Shown: positions 1 through 8,333 of the stretch, piece after piece
Layout of the letters: each line of letters starts with the position of its first letter
Numbering within the stretch: the first letter of the stretch is position 1
Assembly: GCF_008801925.2 (NCBI RefSeq)
Contig: NZ_CP062804.1
Location: 62,001 to 126,000, forward strand
Origin: Cupriavidus basilensis
Lineage (GTDB): Bacteria; Pseudomonadota; Gammaproteobacteria; Burkholderiales; Burkholderiaceae
Direction: 5' to 3'
Length of the DNA: 64,000 nt
Notes under the pieces: generated by a model
Database searches by the model: none
What the model was told of the DNA's origin: nothing
The model's input: the letters and a program-made list of their open reading frames with translations, nothing else
Made by a program: the position numbers and the translations under genes

Positions 1-1214
1 GCTATGGCAACGCTGGCGCCAACAACGGCAGCACGGCCACTGCCAACTTCACCAACTCCTTCAACACTAGCAAGGCCATCGCAATCAGCAAGCTATCCGG
101 CTCGGTGAGCGGCATCTCGATCGGCAATATCGGTAACGTCGCCACCAACAACGGCAGCGCCATGGGCGGCGCCGGTGGCAAGGGCGGCGCCGGTTATGGC
201 GGCGATGGCAAGGGCGGCACCGGTGGCAATGGCGGCAATAGCGGCAATGGCGGCAACGGCGGCAGCGGCGGTTCGGCTACCAATGGCAGCGCCAATGCAG
301 GCTATGCCTCCAACGGCAGCGCCAAGGCAGGCGACGGCGGCAATGGCGGCAAGGCCATTGGCTGGGGTGGCGATGGCGGCAACGCCAAGGGCAGCGGCGG
401 CGGCGCGCTTAGCGCCAGCGTCGGCGTGGGCGGTGACGGCGGCAATGGCAAGGGCTCCGGCGGCGGCGCCCTGGGCGCGAGCCTGGCAGGCTCCGGCAAG
501 GGCGGCAGCGCAGGTGCGGGCGGCGGCAGCGCTGGCGGCCTGAGCGCAGGCGTGGGCGGCAGCAGCGGCTCCATGTCCGGTGGTGGCGGCAATGGTGGCG
601 GCTGGGGTGCCGGCGGCGGAGGCGGAAGCAGCACGGCAGGCGCTGGCGGTGCCGGCACTGGCGGCACTACCACCACTACGGCCGGTGCGGGCAGCGCGGG
701 CGGTGGCAATGGCGGCGCGGCGACAGCCGGTGCGGCCAGCCCGACCGGCGGTGCCGGCTCTGGCAGCGGCGGCGCAGGCGGTGCCGGCAGCGGCGGCTCG
801 TCGGTGGCCACCGGTGGAGCCGGCTCCGGCACGGGCGGCGCAGGTGGTGCTCAAACCAGCTTGGCCGGTAACGGCGGCGGCGGCGGCAGCGCGACCAATG
901 GCGGCGCATCGACCATGGCCAGCAATGGCAGCGCAACGGCCGGCAACGGCGCGGTTGGCGCATCGTCCGGCGCCGGTGGCGCTGGCGGCGTGGGCATGGG
1001 CGGCACCGGTGGTACCGGCAATGGCGCAGTGGGTGGAGCCGGCGGCGCCGGTGGCACCAACTATGTCGATGCTGGCACCTTCAATATGTCCAATACCATG
1101 ACCAGCGTTGGTCAGTCGGCAGCGGGCATCATGATCGCCAACCAAAACAGCGGCTTCGCTTCGCTGGTGCAACAAAGCGTCAACGTCCAGGCCAACCTGG
1201 CGGTCGGCAAGTAA
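1..1214 (+). CDS. Glycine-rich repetitive surface protein, 5' end outside window
   Basis: The reading frame is already open at the first complete codon (base 3), so only the C-terminal 403 residues are visible; the GTG at 105 is internal. Most of the visible part is low-complexity Gly/Asn/Ala/Ser sequence built on GNGG and GGxGG units, including two near-identical blocks (GGDGGNAKGSGGGAL and GGDGGNGKGSGGGAL). The last ~50 residues are non-repetitive and rich in Asn, Gln and Val, with the segment SLVQQSVNVQANL. The composition suggests an extracellular structural or fibre-forming protein. It lies upstream of, and co-directional with, a C39 peptidase and a FapF-like outer-membrane protein, so it is a candidate exported substrate of that system. 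A signal peptide or GG leader, if present, is outside the window. Mycobacterial PE-PGRS proteins look similar in composition, but I infer no relationship. Confidence 0.75.
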   Translation, partial: YGNAGANNGSTATANFTNSFNTSKAIAISKLSGSVSGISIGNIGNVATNNGSAMGGAGGKGGAGYGGDGKGGTGGNGGNSGNGGNGGSGGSATNGSANAGYASNGSAKAGDGGNGGKAIGWGGDGGNAKGSGGGALSASVGVGGDGGNGKGSGGGALGASLAGSGKGGSAGAGGGSAGGLSAGVGGSSGSMSGGGGNGGGWGAGGGGGSSTAGAGGAGTGGTTTTTAGAGSAGGGNGGAATAGAASPTGGAGSGSGGAGGAGSGGSSVATGGAGSGTGGAGGAQTSLAGNGGGGGSATNGGASTMASNGSATAGNGAVGASSGAGGAGGVGMGGTGGTGNGAVGGAGGAGGTNYVDAGTFNMSNTMTSVGQSAAGIMIANQNSGFASLVQQSVNVQANLAVGK

Positions 1215-1410
1215 GGCAAGTGCGTGGCGGTGGCGTGCGCAGCGGGTGGATGGCCCGCGCGCACGTCCCGCCGGCACGGCTTGACTCCGGCAACTTAGGG
1301 CATTCCGGCGCGTTGTTCGTGTACGGGATGCCCATTCGACGAAAAGTCCACTCGTCTCTTGTGTGAGCGTCAGGATGGGGACGCCATACGGAAGGCTGAA
1401 GGAGACACCA

Positions 1411-1860
1411 ATGCGATCGGTCCGCTCCGCTGTCATCGCGACGACGACAGCAATCCTGGTTTGGCCAGGCCTGCCGGCCTACGCCGAGCCGCAGCCCGCC
1501 GGGCCATCTGCCGCAGTGCCTGCGGTCAACGCCGGATCCACCACGGAACACAGCGCGGCGGCCCCGGACCAAACGCCCCCCGCGACCGCGCGTGAGCGAG
1601 GCGTTCTCGCTGGTCTCGGCAAGCCTGTCGGCAGTGACAAACTGCAGGATATCCGCGGCGGCTCCGAGCTCGTGGTCAATGACATGCGCCTGGCCGGCAC
1701 GGTGGCGGACAACAGCGCCAACCGTGTGATCAGCGGCTCCAACAGCATTGCCGAAGGGTCTTTCGCCAGTGCCGCGGGTTTGCCGACCGTGATCCAGAAC
1801 ACGGGTTCCAATGTGCTGATCCAGAACGCGACCATCATTAACGTCCAGTTCAAGCCATGA
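1411..1860 (+). CDS. Small exported GG-motif protein of the Fap-like locus
   Basis: A 149-residue protein. I chose the ATG at 1411 because it follows AAGGAG (1399-1404) and begins a clear signal peptide that ends near LPAYA; an in-frame upstream start at 1363 has no such support. The middle carries KLQDIRGG, with the glycines at residues 83-84. This has the form of a double-glycine leader end, the cleavage signal of C39 peptidases. The C-terminus, TVIQNTGSN followed by IQNATIINV, is Gln/Asn-rich and is echoed in the larger protein two genes downstream. The stop codon overlaps the start of the C39 peptidase (ATGA), so translation is probably coupled. The likely role is a minor secreted or nucleating component, by analogy with FapB/FapE. 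I recognise no named family, and the function is inference. Confidence 0.75.
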   Translation: MRSVRSAVIATTTAILVWPGLPAYAEPQPAGPSAAVPAVNAGSTTEHSAAAPDQTPPATARERGVLAGLGKPVGSDKLQDIRGGSELVVNDMRLAGTVADNSANRVISGSNSIAEGSFASAAGLPTVIQNTGSNVLIQNATIINVQFKP

Positions 1861-2552
1861 CGCTGCGCAAGCTGCTTTTGCAGGCCGCGCTGCTGCTGGC
1901 TTCGGCCAGCGCACCGCTGGCCTGGGCCGATTATGCCGTCGTCACGGGTGACGGCGGCAACTATTACAGCGTGCGGGTGACCAGCCTCAAGGAGGCGCGG
2001 TACAAGACCACCATTCGCCAGCAATACGACTTCAGTTGCGGCTCCGCCGCCGTGGCGACACTGCTCACCTACCAGTATGGCTACCCGGTGAGCGAGCAGA
2101 CGGTGTTCCAGAACATGTACGTCAACGGCGACCAAGCCAAGATCCGGCAGGAGGGCTTCTCGCTGCTGGACATGAAACGCTTCCTGGAGTCGCGCGGCTT
2201 CCTGGCCGACGGCTATGAATTGCCGCTTTCCAAGCTGGAGGAAACCCAGATCCCGGCCATCGTGCTGGTGATCGAGAACGGCTACCACCATTTCGTCGTG
2301 GTCAAGGGCGTGCATGGCAACCGCGTGCTGGTCGGAGATCCGGCGCTGGGCACGCGCGCGCTGTCGCGCGAGCACTTCGAGCAGATCTGGGACAGCCATT
2401 TGCTGTTCGTGATTCACAACCGCGAGGAATCGGCGCGGTTCAATCTCGCCGCCGACTGGCGCATCGCGCCAAGCGGCCCTTATTCGATGGGCATCAACCG
2501 GGATAGTCTGTACTTCACCGTCATGCCTTCGCATGGCGGTAGCGACTTCTAA
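1857..2552 (+). CDS. Periplasmic C39-family cysteine peptidase, FapD-like
   Basis: A 231-residue protein with a signal peptide (cleavage near LAWA, residue 24) and one papain-like C39 domain. Visible active-site elements are Gln55/56 and Cys61 in QQYDFSCGS, His145 in the segment GYHHFVVVKG, and Asp161 in VGDPALG. There is no ABC-transporter domain, so it differs from bacteriocin exporters and resembles FapD, the stand-alone C39-like protein of Pseudomonas functional-amyloid operons. C39 peptidases cut after Gly-Gly. The flanking genes encode exported proteins with L-x-D-[LI]-R-G-G motifs, which are probable substrates. It is coupled to the upstream gene by an ATGA overlap, and the next gene starts 10 bases downstream. 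The fold call is firm; the substrate assignment is inference. Confidence 0.85.
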   Translation: MTLRKLLLQAALLLASASAPLAWADYAVVTGDGGNYYSVRVTSLKEARYKTTIRQQYDFSCGSAAVATLLTYQYGYPVSEQTVFQNMYVNGDQAKIRQEGFSLLDMKRFLESRGFLADGYELPLSKLEETQIPAIVLVIENGYHHFVVVKGVHGNRVLVGDPALGTRALSREHFEQIWDSHLLFVIHNREESARFNLAADWRIAPSGPYSMGINRDSLYFTVMPSHGGSDF

Positions 2553-2562
2553 GGAACGTACC

Positions 2563-3825
2563 ATGTTCCAGACATCCTCAACGCCAGCACAGCGCCGCCG
2601 CGGCGGGGCCGGTTCGGCCACCGCAGCGATGTTGCTGGGCGCCGGCCTGGCCTGCGCCGGGCAAGCGCGGGCCGACGAAGGCACCGGGCTCGAGGCGCTC
2701 GACTTGCATAGCGCGTCCGGCTCTGCCGGCCTTGCCGCAGCGCCGGCCGTGCCGGAGCAAACCGATAGCCGAACCAATAACCCTTACCTGGCTGCCGCGC
2801 TCGGCAGCATGGCCGGCCGGACGCCGGCCCAGCAAGAACCCGTTGCGGCGCCCCTGGCGGACCACCTCGCCGAAGTCGCGCCGGATCCTACGACAGATAG
2901 CAGCGGCGCGCTCGAGGCCGCATCCGGGCCATCCGGGCGATCCGAGCCATCCGGCCCATCGGATACCAAGGATATCCAGGCCGCGCCACCACCGCCGGCG
3001 GCGCGGGCCGACACGGTTGCCTGGAAGCCGGTGGCGGACAAAGACCTGCAAGACCTGCGCGGCGGCTTTGCCGCAGCCGCGCGGCCGGCCGCCGAGGCGT
3101 CCGGCGATGCCGCCATCGCGGGGCCTGACACCGCGCGCGCGCAAGCACCGGCACCGCAGGTGCACGCGGCTCGCACCACCATGGCGAGCTGGAAACCCGT
3201 GGCGCAGGAGCGCCTGGATGACCTGCGTGGCGGCTTCGACGTTGGCAGCGGGCTGCAGGTTTCGTTCGGTATCGAACGCACCGTGCTTATCAACGGTGCA
3301 TTGGTGGTGTCAACCAGTCTTACTATTCCCGATGTGAGCCGCATCACTGCCGATCAGGCGACACGGTTGGCCGCGGCACTCAGTATAGCGACCGGCGCCG
3401 GGGCGGCGGCGGCCACGGCCGTGGGCAACGCGCTGGCTTCCAATCCCGTGACAGCCGGCACCAGCGGGGCCAACGGCAGCAGCGCAGCAGGAGGCAGCAG
3501 TAGCAGTACCGGCACCAGTGGCAGCGCCAGCGGCAGCGCGGGCACCGCGGTGACCAGCCTGCCGGCGACAGCGATCGCGGCGGCCGGTGCCGCGGTGACC
3601 ACCAACGGCGTCCTGAGCCTGATACAGAACGGGCCAGGCAATAGCGCCGCGGCGAGCATGCTGGCCGGTGCGCCGGTGACGGTGATTCAGAACACGTTGA
3701 ACAATCAGTCGATCCAGAACCTGGTGACCATCAACGCAGGGGTTAACACCTTGCAGGCATTCCGCGCCCAGGTGGCCAACGCGACGTTGAACAATGCATT
3801 GCTCAGTGCAGCCGGCAGGCATTGA
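2563..3825 (+). CDS. Exported protein with two double-glycine motifs, Fap-like component
   Basis: A 420-residue protein. The ATG at 2563 is preceded by AAGGA (2551-2555) and begins a signal peptide ending near GQARA (residue 37); an upstream in-frame start would overlap the peptidase gene. The region up to about residue 150 is Pro/Ser/Ala-rich. Two copies of WKPVA-x(3)-L-x-DLRGGF follow, with the glycine pairs at residues 167-168 and 223-224, the same pattern as in the small exported protein upstream. After the second GG comes a beta-prone segment, then a Gly/Ser/Ala low-complexity linker, and a Q/N-rich C-terminus (VIQNTLNNQSIQN). C39 cleavage at one or both sites would release the C-terminal domain. 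It probably encodes a secreted fibre or accessory subunit. No named family recognised. Confidence 0.75.
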   Translation: MFQTSSTPAQRRRGGAGSATAAMLLGAGLACAGQARADEGTGLEALDLHSASGSAGLAAAPAVPEQTDSRTNNPYLAAALGSMAGRTPAQQEPVAAPLADHLAEVAPDPTTDSSGALEAASGPSGRSEPSGPSDTKDIQAAPPPPAARADTVAWKPVADKDLQDLRGGFAAAARPAAEASGDAAIAGPDTARAQAPAPQVHAARTTMASWKPVAQERLDDLRGGFDVGSGLQVSFGIERTVLINGALVVSTSLTIPDVSRITADQATRLAAALSIATGAGAAAATAVGNALASNPVTAGTSGANGSSAAGGSSSSTGTSGSASGSAGTAVTSLPATAIAAAGAAVTTNGVLSLIQNGPGNSAAASMLAGAPVTVIQNTLNNQSIQNLVTINAGVNTLQAFRAQVANATLNNALLSAAGRH

Positions 3826-3930
3826 AGACGGACGACTGGAAGCAAGTTGCGCAAAGCGAGAAGCAGTACGGGTTAAGCAGGTTGCGGACTCCTGTACAAA
3901 GTAGTCCGCCGTCCGGGGGAGGAAGGCGAA

Positions 3931-5367
3931 ATGAAAAAAGGGTCGCTGCGAGGCATCCGGCAGGCCGGGTGTTCGACATTGCTGTTGCTGGGCGGGATGG
4001 CACAGGGCCAGACCCCACCTGACGAAGGACCGGCCGCGGCAAAGCTGGAAGCGCTCAAGCGGGAGGTGACCGAGCAGGCCGCCACCCTGGAGCAGATGAA
4101 GCGGTCGATGGCGGAGCAGGAGGCCACCATCCGCGAGTTGCGCAGCGTGCTGGGTACCGACGTGCTGGCGAGAAAGCGCGGCGGCCAGCGCGCGCCCGGC
4201 ACTGGCGGCGTGACCCCTGGCGATACCGCTACCAATGCCGCCTCCGCCGCTGCCGGCTCGGCGGGCACGCAAGGCTTGCCCAATACCAACAACCTGCCGC
4301 AAGCCAGCGACAGTTCCCCTGGCAACAACCAGAACAATGCGCAGGACAACACCCAGATGGCGCTCGCCGGCGACGAGCAGCCGGTGGGCAAACCACCCGA
4401 GGCCAACACGGCCCCTCCTGCGATCGCGCCGATCTTCGACCAGCCCGGCGTGCTGACACCCGCCGGCAAGCTGGTGGTCGAGCCAAGCTTCCAGTACGGA
4501 TATTCGTCCAGCGACCGGGTGGCGCTGGTTGGCTACACCATCATCCCCGCGCTCCTGATCGGCCTGATCGATGTGCGCGAGGTCAAGACCTCCACCTACA
4601 TCGAAGCCGTCGCGTTTCGCTACGGTGTCACCAAGCGCCTGGAGATCGAAGCCAAGGTGCCCTATGTGCAGAGTTCCGGCTCAACGGTCAGCCGTGAAGT
4701 CTTCACCGGCACCGCGGTCGATAACGTCTTCAATGCCAGCGGCAAGGGGCTGGGCGACGTGGAGGCGACGGTGCGCTACCAGATCAACTACGGCAACGAG
4801 AAAATGCCGTACTTCATCGGCTGGCTGCGCTACAAGTCCGCCACCGGCAAGAGCCCCTTCGATGTGGTGACCGATTGCGTGACGCGCTGCGTGGGCAATA
4901 CCACCGGCACCGGCCTGCCGCTGGGGCTGCCCACGGGTACCGGCTTCCAGGCAATCCAGCCAGGCATTACGTGGTTGTTGCCGACTGACCCGGCGGTGTT
5001 CTTCGGCACCTTTAGCTATCTGCACAATTTCGCACGGGATAATGTCAGCCGCACGGTACTGAACGGGCAACAGGAGCCGCTCGGCAAGATCGCGCCGGGC
5101 GATATCTTCGGCTTCAATTTCGGTATCGGCCTCTCGCTCAACGAGCATGCCTCGTTCAGTATCGGCTACGACCAGAGCATCATCTGGCCGACCAAGCAGA
5201 ACGGCTCGACCGTGCCGGGCTCGGTGCGGGTGACGCAAGGCACCTTGCTGGTGGGCTATTCCTATCGGTTCAACAGCCGGTACACGCTGAACGTATCGGT
5301 CGGCGCCGGGCTTACCACCGATACGCCAAACCTGACGGTAACCGTGCGCTTGCCGATCACATTCTGA
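3931..5367 (+). CDS. FapF-like outer-membrane secretion pore
   Basis: A 478-residue exported protein with a signal peptide ending near GMAQG. A heptad-like coiled coil follows at about residues 38-75 (segments EALKREVTEQ and EQMKRSMAEQ). Next is an Asn/Gln/Ala-rich disordered linker, and from about residue 165 a beta-barrel domain beginning PGVLTPAGKLVVEPS. The C-terminal residue is Phe (RLPITF), the usual Bam recognition end. Coiled coil, linker and barrel in this order match FapF, the trimeric pore that exports Fap amyloid subunits in Pseudomonas. Its position after the C39 peptidase gene fits the fap order. The start at 3931 follows GGGAGGAAGG. The family match is from memory of FapF architecture, so the name carries a 'like' label. 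Confidence 0.75.
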   Translation: MKKGSLRGIRQAGCSTLLLLGGMAQGQTPPDEGPAAAKLEALKREVTEQAATLEQMKRSMAEQEATIRELRSVLGTDVLARKRGGQRAPGTGGVTPGDTATNAASAAAGSAGTQGLPNTNNLPQASDSSPGNNQNNAQDNTQMALAGDEQPVGKPPEANTAPPAIAPIFDQPGVLTPAGKLVVEPSFQYGYSSSDRVALVGYTIIPALLIGLIDVREVKTSTYIEAVAFRYGVTKRLEIEAKVPYVQSSGSTVSREVFTGTAVDNVFNASGKGLGDVEATVRYQINYGNEKMPYFIGWLRYKSATGKSPFDVVTDCVTRCVGNTTGTGLPLGLPTGTGFQAIQPGITWLLPTDPAVFFGTFSYLHNFARDNVSRTVLNGQQEPLGKIAPGDIFGFNFGIGLSLNEHASFSIGYDQSIIWPTKQNGSTVPGSVRVTQGTLLVGYSYRFNSRYTLNVSVGAGLTTDTPNLTVTVRLPITF

Positions 5368-5609
5368 TGCAAGGCGCGTACGCGAACGGACGGAAAACGC
5401 CGGGAGGTGACGCGTGGGCGGCATCGCTGCGATGTTGCCTTGCGCTCCCCCCGTGACTGGCGTACAAATGAAAAGACCCGTCCCCAGGGCGGATACGGAT
5501 GCACCTCCACCATTTGGCTTGGCATGGCTGCGTGAAGGCGACTCCGCATGCACACCGCTGCCGGGATAGTCCGAAACGGCCAGACGTGGCCTGAAGCGAG
5601 GAGAGAGTC

Positions 5610-6122
5610 ATGCGCAAACGTATCTTCTGGTTGTTGCCCGATCTTGCGAGTGCTCGCCGCACCATGGACGACCTGCTGCTGGCTCGCATCGAGAACAGCC
5701 ACATCCATTTTGTCGCGCGCGATGGCGCCGATATGAGCGGCTTGCACGAAGCCAACCTGTTCCAGACTTCCGATATCGTCCATGCCGCCGAGATGGGGCT
5801 GATGGTGGGCGGCGGCATCGGTATCGTGGCGGGTGCGCTGGTGGCGATGTTCCCGATCGTCAGCGAGACCCCGCAATGGGGCCTGGTTGGTGTGCTGGCG
5901 GTGCTGGGCGCGGTGTTTGGCGCCTGGGCGTCCAGCATGATAGGCTGCTCCGCGCCCAACAGCCGGCACAAGGCCTTCGAAAAGGACATCGAGGAAGGCA
6001 AGATCCTGCTGATGGTGGACGTGCCGCGTGGCCGCATCGAGGAAATCGAAGCGCTGCTGCAATCGGCCCATCCGGAAGCCCGCTTCGCCGGGCTGGATCC
6101 CGCCGTTCCCGCCTTTCCCTGA
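5610..6122 (+). CDS. Small membrane protein, DUF1269-like
   Basis: A 170-residue protein with no cleaved signal. It begins with a ferredoxin-like segment (RIFWLLPDLASARRTMDDLL). Two adjacent hydrophobic stretches follow, at roughly residues 60-80 (glycine-rich, GLMVGGGIGIVAG) and 86-108, and then a cytoplasmic tail containing ILLMVDVPRGRIEEIEALL. This arrangement resembles DUF1269 or general-stress type membrane proteins. The start follows GAGAGAG. It lies 242 bases after the FapF-like gene and is probably a separate transcription unit. The function is unknown. Confidence 0.55.
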   Translation: MRKRIFWLLPDLASARRTMDDLLLARIENSHIHFVARDGADMSGLHEANLFQTSDIVHAAEMGLMVGGGIGIVAGALVAMFPIVSETPQWGLVGVLAVLGAVFGAWASSMIGCSAPNSRHKAFEKDIEEGKILLMVDVPRGRIEEIEALLQSAHPEARFAGLDPAVPAFP

Positions 6123-6373
6123 GTTCTCGCTCGCGCTTGCCCCGCATCCCGATGGGCAGGACTGCACCCGTTGTCACGCCGAGGCTCGGCGGCCTGAGGG
6201 CCGCCTGCCCCGGCGGGCCAGCGCCCGATATTTCCCTAGCCGAGCCCTCCCTCGCCGCTTTTGCAACAGCGATTTGCCGAATCGCCTCGCTTTGAGGTAA
6301 TTTGCGTGTCGCCGTGCCTATCCGTGGCACGCATGACAAAGCAAAAGATTCGTAAGCGAACGAGGGGTCGGAG

Positions 6374-7510
6374 ATGAAGACAACATGGATGGCGTGCGGC
6401 CTGCTGGCCGCCACGCTGGGTGGGCTTGCGCCGTTGGCGCAGGCCGAGCAAGGGGTCACCAGGACCACCATCAAGATCGGGCAATCGGCCGGGGTGACCG
6501 GGCCGGTGGCGGGCTCGGTCAAGGAGCAGATCGCCGGGGCGCAGGTCTACCTGAAAACGGTCAACGCCAACGGCGGTGTAGGAGGGCGGCGCATCGAGCT
6601 GGTGACGTACGACGACGGTTTCGACGCCAGGCGCACGCCCGACAATGTGCGCAAGCTGGTCCAGGAAGACAAGGTGTTCGCGCTCTTCATGGTGCGCGGC
6701 ACGCCGCAGAACGAAAGCATCCTGCCCATCGTCAACACCGAGAAGGTGCCGCTGGTGGCACCGCTGACCGGCGCCATCACCTTGCACCGCCCGGTCAACC
6801 GCTACGTGTTCAACGTACGCGCCAAGTACCAGGACGAGGTGGCCCGCGCCATCAACCATCTTGCCACCTCGGGCATGACCCGCATCGCCATCTTCTACGC
6901 CAACGACGGCTTTGGCCAGGACGTGTTCGAAGGCTTCAGCACCGCGCTGCAGGCGCGCGGCGTGCAGCCGGCGGCCAGTGCCTCGTTTGCGCGCCCGATG
7001 GGCGATATCCAGGCCGGTGTCGCCGCCATCAACAAGGCCAATCCGCAAGCGGTGCTGGTCATCGGCTCCGGCTCCGAGGCGGCGCGGCTGATCAAGGAAC
7101 TGCGCCGCGGCGGCAGCCAGGCGCAGTTCGTCACGCTGTCCAACAATGCTGCCGACTCCTTTATCAAGGAACTAGGCGAGGATGCGCGCGGCCTGATCAT
7201 CACGCAGGTGGTGCCAGGCACCAATTCCAGCCAGATGAGCATTGCCAGCGAATACCGCAGCCTGGCGCGGCAGCAAGGCGTGGACCCGAGCAATGCCGGC
7301 ATGGAGGGCTTCATGTCGGCCAAGGTGCTGGTGGAGGGCTTGCGCCGTGCCGGGCCGGACCTGACGCGCGAGCGGCTGGTCGGCGCGCTGGAGAGCCTGC
7401 GCGACTATGACCTCGGCGGCATCCTGATCAGCTACAGCCCGACGCGGCATACGGGTTCGTCATTTGTCGAAATGTCGATCGTGTCGTCCACTGGCAAGCT
7501 GATCCGCTAG
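6374..7510 (+). CDS. Branched-chain amino-acid type ABC substrate-binding protein
   Basis: A 378-residue periplasmic type-I binding protein of the LivJ/K family. The signal peptide ends near PLAQA. A Peripla_BP_6-type domain follows, with TTIKIGQSAGVTGPVAG at the start, the conserved region LVTYDDGFDARRTPDNVRKL, and FYANDGFGQDVFEGF in the second lobe. The length is normal for the family. No liv permease or ATPase gene is adjacent, so the receptor is an orphan here or works with a transporter encoded elsewhere. The ligand cannot be read from sequence: relatives bind amino acids, aromatic acids or amides. Confidence 0.85.
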   Translation: MKTTWMACGLLAATLGGLAPLAQAEQGVTRTTIKIGQSAGVTGPVAGSVKEQIAGAQVYLKTVNANGGVGGRRIELVTYDDGFDARRTPDNVRKLVQEDKVFALFMVRGTPQNESILPIVNTEKVPLVAPLTGAITLHRPVNRYVFNVRAKYQDEVARAINHLATSGMTRIAIFYANDGFGQDVFEGFSTALQARGVQPAASASFARPMGDIQAGVAAINKANPQAVLVIGSGSEAARLIKELRRGGSQAQFVTLSNNAADSFIKELGEDARGLIITQVVPGTNSSQMSIASEYRSLARQQGVDPSNAGMEGFMSAKVLVEGLRRAGPDLTRERLVGALESLRDYDLGGILISYSPTRHTGSSFVEMSIVSSTGKLIR

Positions 7511-7533
7511 GCCCGCTGCGGTATAGTCGCCGC

Positions 7534-8301
7534 ATGGCTACCATACCTTTTTCCCTCGAAGGCCGCGTGGCGCTGGTCACTGGCGGCGCGCAAGGCCTGG
7601 GCCAGGCAATTGCCGCCGGCCTGGCGCAAGCCGGCGCCCACGTCATCGTCGCCGCGCGCAACGCCGAGCGCGTGCATGCCGCCGTTGCCGCGCTGGCCGC
7701 TGACGGCGGCCGCGCCGAGCCGCTGGTGCTCGACGTCACCGATGCGGCCGCGGTCGACGCCGCCTTTGCCCACATCAATGCCACGCATGGCCGCCTGGAT
7801 ATCCTCGTCAACAACGCCGGCGCGCGCAACCGCAGCAATATGGCGCACCTGGACGCGGCGGACCTGCGCGAGATGCTGGAGACCAACCTGGTGGCGCCTT
7901 ACGCCTTGTGCCGCCACGCGGCGCAGCTGATGCGGCGCGGGCGCTACGGGCGCATCGTCAATGTCAGCTCGATTGCGGGGCAGGTGGCACGTGCCAACGA
8001 TGTGCTGTATCCCGCGACCAAGGGTGGGCTCGATGCGCTGACGCGCGCCATGGCGGCGGATCTCGGACGCGACGGGGTGACTGTGAATGCGGTTGCGCCC
8101 GGGTATTTTGCTACCGAGCCCAATCAGCCGATGGTGGATGATGCTGGCGTTGCCGACTGGTTGCGCCAGAGGACTGCGCTTGGGAGGTGGGGGCAGCCGG
8201 AGGAGATTGCGGGGGCGGTGGTGTTTCTGGCTTCGGGGGCGGCTTCATATGTTACTGGGCATGTTTTGGCGGTGGATGGGGGGTATCTGGCGCATTTTTG
8301 A
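7534..8301 (+). CDS. SDR-family oxidoreductase
   Basis: A 255-residue classical short-chain dehydrogenase. It has the cofactor motif TGGAQGLG (16-23), NNAG (93-96), Ser145/146, and the catalytic Tyr159 and Lys163 in YPATK. It is closest in look to gluconate 5-dehydrogenase / 3-oxoacyl reductase type SDRs, and the substrate is unknown. Codon choice changes over the last ~60 codons: G- and T-ending codons (GGG, GCT, TTT) replace the C-ending ones used before. The stop codon lies inside a run of three ATTTTTG heptamers that leads into the dispersed hairpin element. The gene starts 24 bases after the receptor gene and may be co-transcribed with it. Confidence 0.9.
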   Translation: MATIPFSLEGRVALVTGGAQGLGQAIAAGLAQAGAHVIVAARNAERVHAAVAALAADGGRAEPLVLDVTDAAAVDAAFAHINATHGRLDILVNNAGARNRSNMAHLDAADLREMLETNLVAPYALCRHAAQLMRRGRYGRIVNVSSIAGQVARANDVLYPATKGGLDALTRAMAADLGRDGVTVNAVAPGYFATEPNQPMVDDAGVADWLRQRTALGRWGQPEEIAGAVVFLASGAASYVTGHVLAVDGGYLAHF

Positions 8302-8314
8302 TTTTTGATTTTTG
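8294..8314. repeat. Three tandem ATTTTTG heptamers
   Basis: Three exact copies of ATTTTTG in a row overlap the stop codon of the SDR gene and begin a T-rich tract (to about 8335) just before the dispersed hairpin repeat. The second copy of that repeat is also preceded by a T-rich tract (48608-48645), so the tract may belong to the element's boundary. Confidence 0.8.
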
Positions 8315-8333
8315 AATTTGGGTTTTGGCTGCG

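Noticed and set aside
93..1436. Ala/Gly-rich open frame on the - strand opposite the glycine-rich gene, plus a Pro-rich frame (302-832)
   Set aside because: GC-rich repeats keep all frames open. The + strand frame has the non-repetitive tail, the stop codon placement and the operon context.
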